From contig NZ_FSRM01000002.1 of the NCBI RefSeq assembly GCF_900141745.1, positions 3,720,001 through 3,784,000 on the forward strand: DNA of 64,000 nt. The letters run 5' to 3'. The DNA comes from Paraburkholderia phenazinium (GTDB lineage: Bacteria > Pseudomonadota > Gammaproteobacteria > Burkholderiales > Burkholderiaceae). Below, one piece after another: positions 1 to 8,632 of the stretch. The notes beneath the pieces were generated by a model, which saw nothing but the letters and a program-made list of their open reading frames with translations, searched no databases and was not told the origin of the DNA. Positions within the stretch are counted from its first letter, which is position 1, and each line of letters begins with the position of its first letter. Both the position numbers and the translations under genes were made by a program.

Positions 1-1485
1 ACTGCGGACGGTAGTCCGATACACGATCACACGCGCCAAGGTAACGGCTTCGGCTATCTGTCGTACATCATCAATCCGCTCACTCGCGTGACGTTGATGG
101 CGGGCACGGCCGCCAATCAGTTCCAGCTGCCGAACACGCCAGGCCTGCCGACCAATTTCGCGCTCGCCGGCCACGCGACCTTCAACTCCGCCGATCTGAA
201 CGAAACGCAGTCGGAGCTGAACAACTTCGGAGTACTAGCGTTGCAGGGCACCAATGGCGGCGCACTCGACTATCAGGTGTCGCTGTTCACGCGCTATACG
301 CGGACCCAGTTCAATCCGGACCCCATCGGCGATCTGATGTTCAACGGGGTGGCCTCGACCGACTTCCGCAGCAACCAGGCCGAGGGCGTGCAGGCCGATA
401 CGACGTTCCGGCTCAACGACGCACACACGTTACGTGGCGGCGTGTGGGTCGAGCAGGAGCACGCCGTCTTCAGCGACAATGTTTCCGTGTTCCCCACCGA
501 CGCCAACGGCAATCAGAGCTCGGACGTCCCGTTCAACATCAACGACGCGGGTGCCAACACGGGCTATCTGTATAGCGCGTACCTGCAGGACGAATGGAAG
601 CTCAATAGCAAGCTGACGTTGAACTACGGTCTGCGTTACGACGGCATGGACGAGTTTGTGCACGCCAGCCAGTTGAGTCCGCGTATCGGCCTCGTATTCG
701 AGCCGACCAACGCCACCACGCTGCATGCCGGTTATTCGCGCTACTTCACACCACCTGATTTCGAACTGGTCTCTGCTACCACGGTCTCCCGTTTCGTCGG
801 CACGACCAATCAGAGCGAGGTGTCCGCGGACAGCCCGGTGCAGCCCGAGCGCAGCGACTATTTCGACATCGGCGTGACGCAGCGCATCACGCCCGCGTTG
901 ACCATCGGCCTCGACGCTTACTACAAGATCGCAAGAAACCTGCTCGACGAAGGACAGTTCGGCACCGCGCTAATCAATACGCCGTTCAACTACCAGTACG
1001 GCCGCGTGTATGGGCTCGAATTCACCACCAACTACAAGCAGGGCAACGTCTCCGCGTATCTGAATCTCGCGTATAGCAAGGCCCAGGGCAAGGACGTCGA
1101 TTCGGCGCAGTTCAACTTCTCCGCGGCCGAACTCGCGTATATCGCCAATAACTGGGTGTTCCTCGACCACGATCAGCGCGTGACCGTGTCGCTCGGTGGT
1201 GCCTATGAACTGGGGAGGACCACGTTCACTGCCGACGCGATCGTGGGCAGCGGCTTGCGCAGCGGCTTTGCGAACACCGACAAGCTGCCGTGGTACGGAC
1301 AGCTCAATCTGGCCGTGATCCAGCATTTCAACGAACCGATCGTCGGCAAGTTCGATGTCCGCCTCGTGGTGATCAATGCAATCAACAGCGTGTATGAACT
1401 GCGCGACGGCTCGGGCATCGGTGTCGAAGCTCCGCAATTCGGTCCGCAGCGCGCGATTTACGCCGGCATCACCAAGCTGTTCTGA
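1..1485 (+). CDS. TonB-dependent outer membrane receptor, C-terminal part
   Basis: The reading frame is open from the first base, so the plug domain and signal peptide lie outside the window. The visible part is a run of alternating beta strands typical of the 22-stranded barrel. It includes the strand with LNYGLRYDG followed by SPRIGLVFEPTNATTLHAGY, a signature of TonB-dependent receptors. It ends in an aromatic residue (KLF), as outer-membrane barrel proteins do for BAM recognition. The exbB-exbD-tonB genes follow 52 bases downstream on the same strand, which suggests a dedicated energising complex. The substrate cannot be read from the barrel alone; siderophore, cobalamin or another large ligand are all possible. 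Confidence 0.9.
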   Translation, partial: TADGSPIHDHTRQGNGFGYLSYIINPLTRVTLMAGTAANQFQLPNTPGLPTNFALAGHATFNSADLNETQSELNNFGVLALQGTNGGALDYQVSLFTRYTRTQFNPDPIGDLMFNGVASTDFRSNQAEGVQADTTFRLNDAHTLRGGVWVEQEHAVFSDNVSVFPTDANGNQSSDVPFNINDAGANTGYLYSAYLQDEWKLNSKLTLNYGLRYDGMDEFVHASQLSPRIGLVFEPTNATTLHAGYSRYFTPPDFELVSATTVSRFVGTTNQSEVSADSPVQPERSDYFDIGVTQRITPALTIGLDAYYKIARNLLDEGQFGTALINTPFNYQYGRVYGLEFTTNYKQGNVSAYLNLAYSKAQGKDVDSAQFNFSAAELAYIANNWVFLDHDQRVTVSLGGAYELGRTTFTADAIVGSGLRSGFANTDKLPWYGQLNLAVIQHFNEPIVGKFDVRLVVINAINSVYELRDGSGIGVEAPQFGPQRAIYAGITKLF

Positions 1486-1537
1486 GAGCGGTGCCGATAG
1501 CGCTGACGCCAGTAAAGAAACACGAAGGAGCCTGACC

Positions 1538-2143
1538 ATGAACGACTGGACCAATCTCGCCGACGCGGCACGCCTCGGTGGCTGGGTAATCTATCCGCTG
1601 ACGGTGCTGGCGATCGTCGCGCTCGCCATCACGCTCGACCGGGCATATGCGTTCTGGCGGTTTGCAAGCATGCCCGGATTGGTGGACCTCACGCAGCTTC
1701 CCGGTAGCCTGCCAAAACAGCACGCATTCAGCCGGATTGGCCAGTTGCTGCGCGACCCGCGGACTCCGTTGTGGCGCATCGAAACGCGGGTCGAGGCTGC
1801 CGCCGCGCAGATCGAGCGTGATATGAGCCGCGGCTTGTGGCTGCTGGAGACCATCGTGACGGCGGCGCCGCTGCTCGGACTGCTCGGCACGATCGTCGGC
1901 ATGATGCATTCGTTCAAACTGATCGGCGGCGATGGCCTGGTGAATCCGTCGGGCGTCACCGGCGGCGTCGCGCAGGCGCTGATCGCCACCGCGATTGGCC
2001 TTGTCATCGCTCTCGTCGCGCTGTTTGCGTTTAACTTCTTTTCGCGCCGTATCGATCGTCTGATGGACGAACTCGAATCGTTCGCCAACGAGTCGCTCAG
2101 CGACCTGCGCCTCGCTAGCGAAAGCGCGGGCCTTCCGTCATGA
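1538..2143 (+). CDS. exbB: ExbB/TolQ/MotA family proton channel protein
   Basis: Inner-membrane component of the ExbB-ExbD-TonB complex, which uses the proton motive force to power outer-membrane receptors. I chose the ATG at 1538 because GAAGGAG lies 7 bases before it; the longer open frame has no such site. The 201-residue product has membrane segments near residues 14-33, 102-123 and 143-167. The last two contain the family's APLLGLLGTIVGM and TGGVAQALIATAIGLVIAL stretches. It is shorter than E. coli ExbB (about 244 residues) but normal for the TonB-dedicated branch in beta-proteobacteria. It overlaps exbD by ATGA. Confidence 0.93.
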   Translation: MNDWTNLADAARLGGWVIYPLTVLAIVALAITLDRAYAFWRFASMPGLVDLTQLPGSLPKQHAFSRIGQLLRDPRTPLWRIETRVEAAAAQIERDMSRGLWLLETIVTAAPLLGLLGTIVGMMHSFKLIGGDGLVNPSGVTGGVAQALIATAIGLVIALVALFAFNFFSRRIDRLMDELESFANESLSDLRLASESAGLPS

Positions 2144-2538
2144 AACTGCGGCGCTCACGCCGCTCGAAGCGCGGCCGCATCGAAATCATTCCGATGATCG
2201 ATGTGATGTTCTTTCTGCTGGCGACCTTCATGCTGACCTCGCTGGCCATGCAGCGTCTGGACGCCGTGCGGATCAACCTGCCGCAAGGACGCGCGCAACA
2301 GATGACCCAGGACAAGCCGCTGACGCTGTCGGTGAACGAGGCCAATCAGGTATTTATCAATCAGCAGGCCGTGCGGCTCGATCAGGTCACGCCGACGATC
2401 GCGCGCCTGTTGCGTCCCGACGCCAACGTGGTGGTCGCCGCCGACGATCACGCGTCGCATGGTGTCGTCGTGCAGGCCATGCTGGCCGCACGCCAGGCTG
2501 GAGCCGAGCACTTTCTGGTCGCCGTGCATCGTGAATAG
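2140..2538 (+). CDS. exbD: ExbD/TolR family biopolymer transport protein
   Basis: Partner of ExbB: a single-pass inner-membrane protein with a periplasmic domain. After a basic N-terminus (RRSRRSKRGR) comes the family motif IPMIDVMFFLL. Its aspartate at residue 21 is the expected proton-carrying residue inside the membrane segment (about 17-37). The 132-residue length matches the family. Start and stop are coupled to exbB (4-base overlap) and tonB (8-base overlap), so the three subunits are probably made in fixed ratio. Confidence 0.94.
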   Translation: MKLRRSRRSKRGRIEIIPMIDVMFFLLATFMLTSLAMQRLDAVRINLPQGRAQQMTQDKPLTLSVNEANQVFINQQAVRLDQVTPTIARLLRPDANVVVAADDHASHGVVVQAMLAARQAGAEHFLVAVHRE

Positions 2539-3313
2539 CGGCTTGCAACGGCTATTGGCGCTTGCTGATCGCGAGGACACGCGTTTTGCGGTCGCGTTTG
2601 TGCTGGCTGGGATGCTGTGTCTGACGCTACTGGCGCGCTCCGTGGGCTGGCTGACCACCCATGAATCTCCACCGCACACGCATGCGCCGACGACGATCGA
2701 CATGCGTCTTGTCGAACTTGCGCCACCTCCGGTGCCTGCGCCGCTCACGTCCGTGCAACGAGCCGCACCTGCACAGGCGGCGCCCTCTCCGCCCGTCGCG
2801 AAGCGCACCCAGACCACCCCGGCGCCGATAACGCACGCGATCCAGCCGCCGCGTAGTAGTCCAACACAACCAAGGCAACCACCGCAGCCGCACGAAGAGG
2901 CGCACTCCCCGATTGAGCCGGCAACACCCGAGCAATCCGCAACGTCAACCACATCCGCGCGGGCAGCACCCGCAGCGGCCACGGCAAGCAACGCTGCCGC
3001 GCCGTCGAACAGCACAGCAGCCGCCACGCCCGCGCCGCCATCTGGCAGCACGCAAGCACGCCTGCTATCCCAACCGATGCCGGTACTGCCGGACGACCTG
3101 CGGGAGCAGGGTTATCAGGTCACGGCGCTCGCTCACTTCAAGGTACATGCCGACGGCACGTTCGAAGTCGAACTGGTGAAGCCTACGCAAAATCCGCGGC
3201 TCAATCAGATTCTGCTGGAAACCTTGCACCGCTGGCGCTTTTTCCCGGCAATGGAAAACGGCCACCCCGTCGAAAGCGATCAGGACGTGCGGGTGCACTT
3301 CTCGGTCAGTTGA
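2531..3313 (+). CDS. tonB: TonB energy transducer
   Basis: Carries energy from ExbBD across the periplasm to the receptor plug. The frame opens at 2459 inside exbD, but the GTG at 2531 gives a conventional TonB: a short cytoplasmic end, one membrane anchor at about 19-36, then a Pro/Ala-rich periplasmic spacer at about 50-175. The C-terminal TonB fold (about 175-260) includes VTALAHFKVHADGTFEVELVKP and ends in WRFFPAMENGHPV and VRVHFSVS. The spacer has unusually many Ser, Thr and Gln residues among the prolines. The start codon is an inference from the architecture and the 8-base overlap with exbD. Confidence 0.92.
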   Translation: MNSGLQRLLALADREDTRFAVAFVLAGMLCLTLLARSVGWLTTHESPPHTHAPTTIDMRLVELAPPPVPAPLTSVQRAAPAQAAPSPPVAKRTQTTPAPITHAIQPPRSSPTQPRQPPQPHEEAHSPIEPATPEQSATSTTSARAAPAAATASNAAAPSNSTAAATPAPPSGSTQARLLSQPMPVLPDDLREQGYQVTALAHFKVHADGTFEVELVKPTQNPRLNQILLETLHRWRFFPAMENGHPVESDQDVRVHFSVS

Positions 3314-3335
3314 GCGACGTCACGCCGCTCAACTG
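3307..3335. terminator. Inverted repeat between convergent tonB and DUF2252 gene
   Basis: A perfect 10-base stem, CAGTTGAGCG at 3307-3316 and CGCTCAACTG at 3326-3335, encloses a 9-base loop. It includes the tonB stop codon and sits between two converging genes. There is no clear T-run, so it may be a weak or Rho-assisted bidirectional terminator. Confidence 0.45.
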
Positions 3336-3347
3336 AACTGCCAGGGA

Positions 3348-4757
3348 CTACATACGGAAATCCGCCGCCATGTCCTCGTCGCTGCGCGCTTCAAGCTCGC
3401 CGTTGCGGCAGGCTTTCATGAAGACGTCGTAGTCTTTCTCGACCTGGTCTGCGTAGGCGAGTGCGTAGTCGGTCAGCGCTTCTCCAAACTGATCGCCGCG
3501 GCCGATATAGGCGCTGATTTCAATGGCCTTGCCGCTCGCCTTCGCATGAGCACGCGCCATCACCCAGCCGCACAACTTCGCGTACCCCAGCAGGAGGTCG
3601 TTATCGAACAGCTCGATATTCGCCGAGAGCTTCATATCGCGCAGTTGCCGGAAATAGAAATGCCGGCTCGACGGGCCGGTAGCCCACCCGAGGAAGATGT
3701 CGCTCGCTGCCTGCAGCACGCGCTGCCCGCGCACGACGCGCTCGCCATCGTGCTGCAAGGTTTGTCCCTTGAAGTATTGGGCGACCACCGACTGGCGCGC
3801 TTCCTTGATCTGGAGGAAGAGCGGCTTACCCATATGATCGGTGCTCAGCAGAACCAGACAGCGCGTGCCCACGCTGCCGACGCCCACCACCTTGAACACC
3901 AGATCCTGGGCCGTAAAGTGGCTCAGCAGTTCGCGCCGGTCATGCGTCAACGTCTTCAGGTACTCGCCGTACATGGGCCCGATGAGCTTGCGCCAGTCGC
4001 CCAGAGTGAACCAGTCGTCTTCAGCCTCGAACATCGTATTGGCGCCGTGCACATGAAATAGCCCGGGCGGCGCGTCACGGATGACCAGATGGTCGCCCAC
4101 GTGCTCGCACATCTTGTCGAGCATGCTCTCCTGAGTACGCCCAGCCGCCTTCTCCATGCCGCGCCTGACGGTGCGGCGGCGCTCCGGCGTCAACGCGGTT
4201 TCGGCCATGTGTTCGAACGTAATGCGCTCGTACCACAGTTCGAGCGCCCCGCATTGCGCATACTGCATCATGCGATCGCGGTATTCGCTGACCGCCGTCA
4301 TCACCAGTTCGGCGGAGAAGCCGCGGCTCAGGCGCATATGCCTCGCGGCCACCACGAGACTGGCAGTCAGGCGTTTGAGATCCCATTCGAACGGACCGAG
4401 CGCCACCTCATCGAAGTCGTTCAGATCGAAGACGAGTTGCCGTTCCGGTGTCGCGAAACCGCCGAAGTTCATCAGATGGCCATCGCCGCAGATCGGCATC
4501 ACGATGCCCGTGTCGGACGTCCGGCTCAGGTCGTGAGCCTGGATGATCGCACTGCCGCGAAAGAACGTGAAAGGCGAAACGGCCATGCGACCGTAGCGCA
4601 ATGGCACCAGCTTCTGCACCCGCCCTTCGCTGCTTTGCTTGAGAAGATCGACCGGGTTGCGGTGGACATCGCCAGTCGCGCGATGACTCGAGCGCTTCGA
4701 ATGTTCGCGCGCTGCCCGGCCGCTGGCCTCCCGTTCCGCGATGGTGCTGGCTTTCAT
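3348..4757 (-). CDS. DUF2252 family protein
   Basis: A 469-residue member of the DUF2252 family. The family's distant relation to kinase folds has been suggested, but no activity is established that I can name. Diagnostic stretches are CGDGHLMNFGG (about 90-100) and FDLNDFDEVALGPFEWDLKRL within 110-130, whose acidic and asparagine residues look like a nucleotide or metal site. The start ATG is preceded by CGGAGCGGAGC. No membrane segment or signal peptide is visible, so the protein should be cytoplasmic. It is a single gene, convergent with tonB and separated from the next gene upstream by a strong hairpin, so the context gives no functional hint. Confidence 0.85.
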   Translation of the reverse strand: MKASTIAEREASGRAAREHSKRSSHRATGDVHRNPVDLLKQSSEGRVQKLVPLRYGRMAVSPFTFFRGSAIIQAHDLSRTSDTGIVMPICGDGHLMNFGGFATPERQLVFDLNDFDEVALGPFEWDLKRLTASLVVAARHMRLSRGFSAELVMTAVSEYRDRMMQYAQCGALELWYERITFEHMAETALTPERRRTVRRGMEKAAGRTQESMLDKMCEHVGDHLVIRDAPPGLFHVHGANTMFEAEDDWFTLGDWRKLIGPMYGEYLKTLTHDRRELLSHFTAQDLVFKVVGVGSVGTRCLVLLSTDHMGKPLFLQIKEARQSVVAQYFKGQTLQHDGERVVRGQRVLQAASDIFLGWATGPSSRHFYFRQLRDMKLSANIELFDNDLLLGYAKLCGWVMARAHAKASGKAIEISAYIGRGDQFGEALTDYALAYADQVEKDYDVFMKACRNGELEARSDEDMAADFRM

Positions 4758-5173
4758 GCTCCGCTCCGGTTATGGTGACTCGCCGCAACCGGCGTGGCTC
4801 TCAGTCCACACCGGCTGCCGTGCCGACGCGCCTTAACTGCGAACGCGCCGGATTGCACTATTCATTGTGTTCTTCGAAGATCGCCCCACTGCCACGCCGG
4901 CAAGCGCCATTGCGTTGCCGTATTAAATCCTGTGGGCAACGCGGGCGCAAGTGCATTCGCGCCGGATAGCAGAAGGGGCTGGCGCCTCGACCAGGCGCCA
5001 GCCCCTTTCTTGCGCGGCCTGGTGCTCTGCCGCGAGAAAACAGCGGACCGGCAAAGCCGGTGCTGTCATGGTTGTGTCATCGGACCGTGTCGTTAAACGA
5101 AACAGTTGCGCCCGCCCCGGAAACCTCCAAGGCTGTCAACACAGCGATGCTCAGTTCAGGTGGCTGGGGAAAC
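4758..5173. other. Intergenic region upstream of DUF2252 gene
   Basis: 416 bases with no convincing gene. It contains one strong hairpin (listed separately) and presumably the DUF2252 promoter. Short open frames here lack ribosome sites and family resemblance. Confidence 0.6.
4973..5007 (-). terminator. Strong hairpin terminator of the M23 peptidase gene
   Basis: A perfect 15-base stem (4973-4987 with 4993-5007, arms starting AAGGGGCTGG) and a 5-base loop CGACC. Only short T-rich tails flank it (TTTCTT on the plus strand, TTCT on the minus strand). It lies about 170 bases beyond the stop of the minus-strand peptidase gene. Confidence 0.7.
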
Positions 5174-6616
5174 TCATCGCACAGGAAACGGCGTATTCGC
5201 GGCCGTGCGCACATCGCCCGGCATTGCGGGAAGCCCGGCAAGTGCGACACTCGCCAATTGATCGAACGCGGCACGCTGGCGACCCGCCAGCGGCACCGCG
5301 CTCGAACGGCTCGTCAGCTTGAGCGGATCGGTAGGCTGGTTGTTCAGGCGAACCTCAAAGTGCAGATGCGGACCAGTCGCGACTCCCGTCTCTCCGACTG
5401 CGCCCAACGACTGTCCCTGGCTGACCTGCATGCCTGCCCTCAGTCCCTTGGCAAACGCCGATAGATGCGCGTAGTACGAGGTATAGCCCTGCGTGTGACG
5501 CAGCACGACATGATTGCCATAACCGCTGTCGTAACCAACGAACTGCACCGTGCCTGCGGAGGCAGCAACGACCGGCGTACCGGGCGCCGCAGTGAGGTCC
5601 ACGCCCGTATGCAGCAGACGCTGCCCGGTCACCGGATGAATGCGGTAACCGAATGGCGAACTCACGCGCACGAAGTTCAATGGCATGGCGAACGGTTCGG
5701 CGGTCAGACGCTGGCCGTCGAACGAATAGTAGTCGCCAGCTACCCTTCCTGGCGCAACAAACCAGACCGCGCGATGAGTCTGACCCGCGAGTCGCAACTC
5801 GACCGCCGTTATGCGTACGCCGGCCGCGCTGGCCGGCTTGCCGTCGACCGGTTCATAGGCGATACGGTAGTAGTCGCCTGCTTGAGCCGGTTGAGTGGCG
5901 TCGAGGCGTCCCGCAAAGATACGGCTGAGTTGCACGACCAGATCCGCCGGTAGGCCCACCGGCGTCCACGCGGCGTGCAAACCACCTTTGATCTCTCCCG
6001 CGTAGGTGTTCGTTTGCGCAGGCGGCATCTCCAACGGGGCGACGCCTGAGAGGGTGGTGGGATGAGCAACATCGGCGGCACGCGACCCGGAGGTGTCGGC
6101 GAGGCTGCCCGTCTTGCCAGTACCGACGGCTACCCGCCCGGTCCATTCGTGGGCACCCGCAGAGGGAGCCAGCGGGACGCACACGGAAGGGCTGAGCCGG
6201 CACATCTTCATCAGCACCGGCTCGTCGAGCGACAGGACAAGCGTTGGGCGCGAATGCAGATCGTCGCGAAGGAACGACAGGTTATGCAAGCCATCGAATG
6301 CCATTTGCATCACGGATGTGACTGGCCCATCGGAGGCCGGCAGACGGTTTGTGCCGTCCGGAGTCGGGGATTGCGTGCCCGGCAGCGGTCGTTGCACTGC
6401 AGGCTGGTTTGGGCCCGGCACTGACGCCTGACCGGGTGGCTTTGAAACCGCACGCGACTCGACAGGCGCGCCCAGCGTAGCAGCCAACGCGCTGCTCAGC
6501 ATGAACACTCTGGCCGCAACACCCATTGGAGAAGTGCGTTTGAGATCGGGCGACGCATTCGCATTGGTGGAATGAACCGGCTCGGGGACAAGGATGTTAC
6601 GTAGATACAGCCACAT
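5174..6616 (-). CDS. M23 family (LytM-type) zinc metallopeptidase, exported
   Basis: A 480-residue protein ending in a LytM domain that hydrolyses peptidoglycan cross-links or activates amidases in the periplasm. The zinc site is intact: H336 and D340 in HTGVDL, H417 and H419 in HLHFEVR, with H384 in the YYAHLS stretch. The region before it (about 205-310) resembles the beta-rich domain found before LytM in Opa/NlpD-like peptidases; residues 55-105 are Pro-rich linker. A hydrophobic stretch at 31-55 serves as signal sequence or anchor. The start at 6616 has a GAGAG element; an in-frame ATG at 6526 lacks one but would give a more classical signal peptide, so the start is uncertain. Confidence 0.88.
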   Translation of the reverse strand: MWLYLRNILVPEPVHSTNANASPDLKRTSPMGVAARVFMLSSALAATLGAPVESRAVSKPPGQASVPGPNQPAVQRPLPGTQSPTPDGTNRLPASDGPVTSVMQMAFDGLHNLSFLRDDLHSRPTLVLSLDEPVLMKMCRLSPSVCVPLAPSAGAHEWTGRVAVGTGKTGSLADTSGSRAADVAHPTTLSGVAPLEMPPAQTNTYAGEIKGGLHAAWTPVGLPADLVVQLSRIFAGRLDATQPAQAGDYYRIAYEPVDGKPASAAGVRITAVELRLAGQTHRAVWFVAPGRVAGDYYSFDGQRLTAEPFAMPLNFVRVSSPFGYRIHPVTGQRLLHTGVDLTAAPGTPVVAASAGTVQFVGYDSGYGNHVVLRHTQGYTSYYAHLSAFAKGLRAGMQVSQGQSLGAVGETGVATGPHLHFEVRLNNQPTDPLKLTSRSSAVPLAGRQRAAFDQLASVALAGLPAMPGDVRTAANTPFPVR

Positions 6617-7127
6617 GATGGAGAACTCTCGCAGTCGAAAAGAAGGCTGCGGGGCATGGGCGACGGTGTAACGACACTTGGTAGCCGCGCGGAAAAGATG
6701 GCAGATCCCGTGTAGGGCATCTCTGACATCGGACTACACAGCCCGGCAACAGGAATCGAAAGTCTACTGACAGAGGAAGGTCAGAAAAATAGGAATAGTC
6801 TCGACTTGTCCTATCTGTTCGGCGTCCGCGCCCCGATACGCCGAGCGATCGCATCGATCGTAGACACCCACCGTTCATCCACGCGCCTCGACAAATATCA
6901 CGTTCAAGCGATTCGTCACGGCGCTTTAATGCAGATCAATATTTACACTTGATTAACACAAATTCCATTTCGGATTACTCTTATTTGACGCTCAGGATCA
7001 TGCAATTAGCCTCTCACACGCCCGTGAATTCCACAGGCAAACCGTGAATCCTGATTTTTAAAAAATATTACATTTATAAAATAAAACGGGATTCACGTAA
7101 ATTGACATTTACATTTCCGTTTCACTA
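6617..7127. other. AT-rich divergent promoter region
   Basis: 511 bases without a supported gene between the peptidase (minus) and the barrel protein (plus). The last 200 bases are clearly more AT-rich than the surroundings, with runs such as TTTTTAAAAAATATTA. They hold the repeats listed at 7043-7097. Such a region is a plausible target for H-NS-type silencing. Confidence 0.6.
7043..7097. repeat. Inverted repeat CGTGAATCC / GGATTCACG in front of barrel gene
   Basis: CGTGAATCC at 7043-7051 and its exact complement GGATTCACG at 7089-7097 flank an AT-rich centre. A further half-site, CGTGAATT, lies at 7023-7030. The right arm abuts TTGACA at 7102-7107, a candidate -35 element. This geometry suggests regulator binding with a looped or wrapped centre; no regulator can be named. 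Confidence 0.45.
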
Positions 7128-7670
7128 ATGAAGACAAAGAAGATTTTTTACACCGTTTGCACCACCACGCTCGCGATTATTCTGACCGGCCTCACGCAGG
7201 CTCATGCCGGTACCGCCCCCGAGGCAGTCCAGCCCCAAGGCAGCGAATTCTCCGGAGGGTACGTCGGCTTCAAACTTGGCGAGAACCGCTCCAACGCCTC
7301 GGGCGTCGCAGCCACAGCCAGGCACGACACAACGTTTCCCGGGCTAGTCGCAGGCTACGCGTTCGATGCCGGCCCCCTGGTGCTCGGCGCCGAGGTGTTC
7401 ACCGATTTCCACCATGGCTCTGCCACCGGGAAGGATGGTGGTCTCGACGCGAAAGTGGGTGTTCCCGTCGGCAAACTGATGCCGTATGCGCGGCTCGGCT
7501 TTACGGGCTCATGGCCGGACACGCGACTGCATGGTGGATTGGGAGTGGAATATAAGCTATCCAGTCAATTCGGACTTGCCGGCGAATGGACCGCCGACAC
7601 TTCCCGTTCAAGCGGCACGAAACGCAGAAATGACAGTTTTACTGTTGGATTGAATTATCATTTTCAATAA
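7128..7670 (+). CDS. Small outer-membrane beta-barrel protein (Ail/OmpX or Opa-like)
   Basis: A 180-residue protein with a signal peptide ending near AHA (about 1-27). It has about eight amphipathic strands, for example GGYVGFKLGENRS, PGLVAGYAFDAG, LMPYARLGFTGSW, LHGGLGVEYKLS and DSFTVGLNYHFQ. This matches the eight-stranded barrel group that includes OmpX and Opa-like proteins; the final strand ends in FQ rather than a bare aromatic residue. It stands alone behind an AT-rich promoter at the edge of the polysaccharide locus. A role in surface adhesion or capsule-associated envelope stability is possible but is inference. Confidence 0.75.
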   Translation: MKTKKIFYTVCTTTLAIILTGLTQAHAGTAPEAVQPQGSEFSGGYVGFKLGENRSNASGVAATARHDTTFPGLVAGYAFDAGPLVLGAEVFTDFHHGSATGKDGGLDAKVGVPVGKLMPYARLGFTGSWPDTRLHGGLGVEYKLSSQFGLAGEWTADTSRSSGTKRRNDSFTVGLNYHFQ

Positions 7671-8009
7671 TCCGAATATAGGATCGCAAGGTCAATTTGC
7701 TAAAATTATGGATTCGATTTCAGGGAAAGAAGAAATCTCTCCGTAAAACGGTTTTCTCAAAACTCGCAAAAACAGCGCTCTTGTAGAGGTGGGCGAGCAA
7801 GCATTAAAGCTCAGGTGAGAAGTAGACGACCATTCAAAGCAGCGGTTGCCGGGCAGGCAGCCTCTGCTTTCCGCAGGAGGATCACGGCATTTCAGACACG
7901 TCCCATTCCAACCAAATTGTTTCTGCCGCAAAATCTCGCTCTTTCCCGTACAGCGTCGTTACCGGTCACACGCAGGCCAATGCGCCTTCTCAAGTATCGA
8001 GGAACTGAA
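7671..8009. other. Intergenic region, barrel gene to PAP2 gene
   Basis: 339 bases, AT-rich at the start. The PAP2 frame stays open upstream to 7815, but that extension has no ribosome site and a composition unlike the rest of the protein, so I treat it as leader. No clear terminator or promoter boxes stand out. Confidence 0.5.
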
Positions 8010-8588
8010 ATGTGGTCTGCCATTAGCGATCTCGGCGACGCAGCCATGACGCTACCCCTTGCTGTTGCCTGCTGCGCATGGCTAGCCATGTCCTTGTCTG
8101 GCTGGCGCGCCGCGCTCGCGTGGCTGGCACCGCTTTGCGCCGGCATGTTGATGGTCGGATTGACCAAGATTCTGTATGCCGGGTGCGGCGTGCAAATTCC
8201 CGCGATAGGTTTTCGCGTCATAAGCGGCCACACCATGCTTGCCTCGGCAGTCTGGCCAATGGCGTTCCTGCTTGCCTCGCGCAGCGGAACGAGCGCGGGC
8301 ACGCGCGCCGCATTGATGTTGGGATTCCTGCTGGCTGCATTGATCGGCACGGCCCGCGTTTTCGATCAGGCACACACGACGTCGGAAGTTATCGCGGGTT
8401 GGGCTCTGGGCGCGGTGGTGACCGTGATCTTTGTACGCTGGAAGGACACACCCGTACTCCCCTCGCGCCTGCGGCCATTCGCGATCGGCTCGATGCTGTT
8501 AGTGTCGGCGGCTGCGTATGGACACCATGCACCGATTCAAACGGCCATCGAGTCTTATTCGCCAGTTCTTTGTGAACGGCTGTTTTAG
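8010..8588 (+). CDS. PAP2-superfamily membrane phosphatase, degenerate motifs
   Basis: A 192-residue integral membrane protein of the type-2 phosphatidic acid phosphatase family, usually acting on lipid phosphates such as undecaprenyl pyrophosphate. The ATG at 8010 follows GAGGA by about six bases. The central SGH motif is present at 72-74, and a third motif can be read as R116...H122...E126. The usual final aspartate is glutamate, and the first motif retains K53 but not the RP pair. About five or six hydrophobic segments are visible. Placement in front of the Wzy-like gene suggests a role in recycling the polymer's lipid carrier, but the changed residues leave activity open. Confidence 0.7.
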   Translation: MWSAISDLGDAAMTLPLAVACCAWLAMSLSGWRAALAWLAPLCAGMLMVGLTKILYAGCGVQIPAIGFRVISGHTMLASAVWPMAFLLASRSGTSAGTRAALMLGFLLAALIGTARVFDQAHTTSEVIAGWALGAVVTVIFVRWKDTPVLPSRLRPFAIGSMLLVSAAAYGHHAPIQTAIESYSPVLCERLF

Positions 8589-8632
8589 GTAACGCCCCGC
8601 CATCAGGACGGGCAACGAAGCAGGGTATCTTT

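Noticed and set aside
2459..2530. Upstream extension of TonB into exbD
   Set aside because: The added residues have no TonB character and the GTG at 2531 gives the expected short N-terminus before the membrane anchor.
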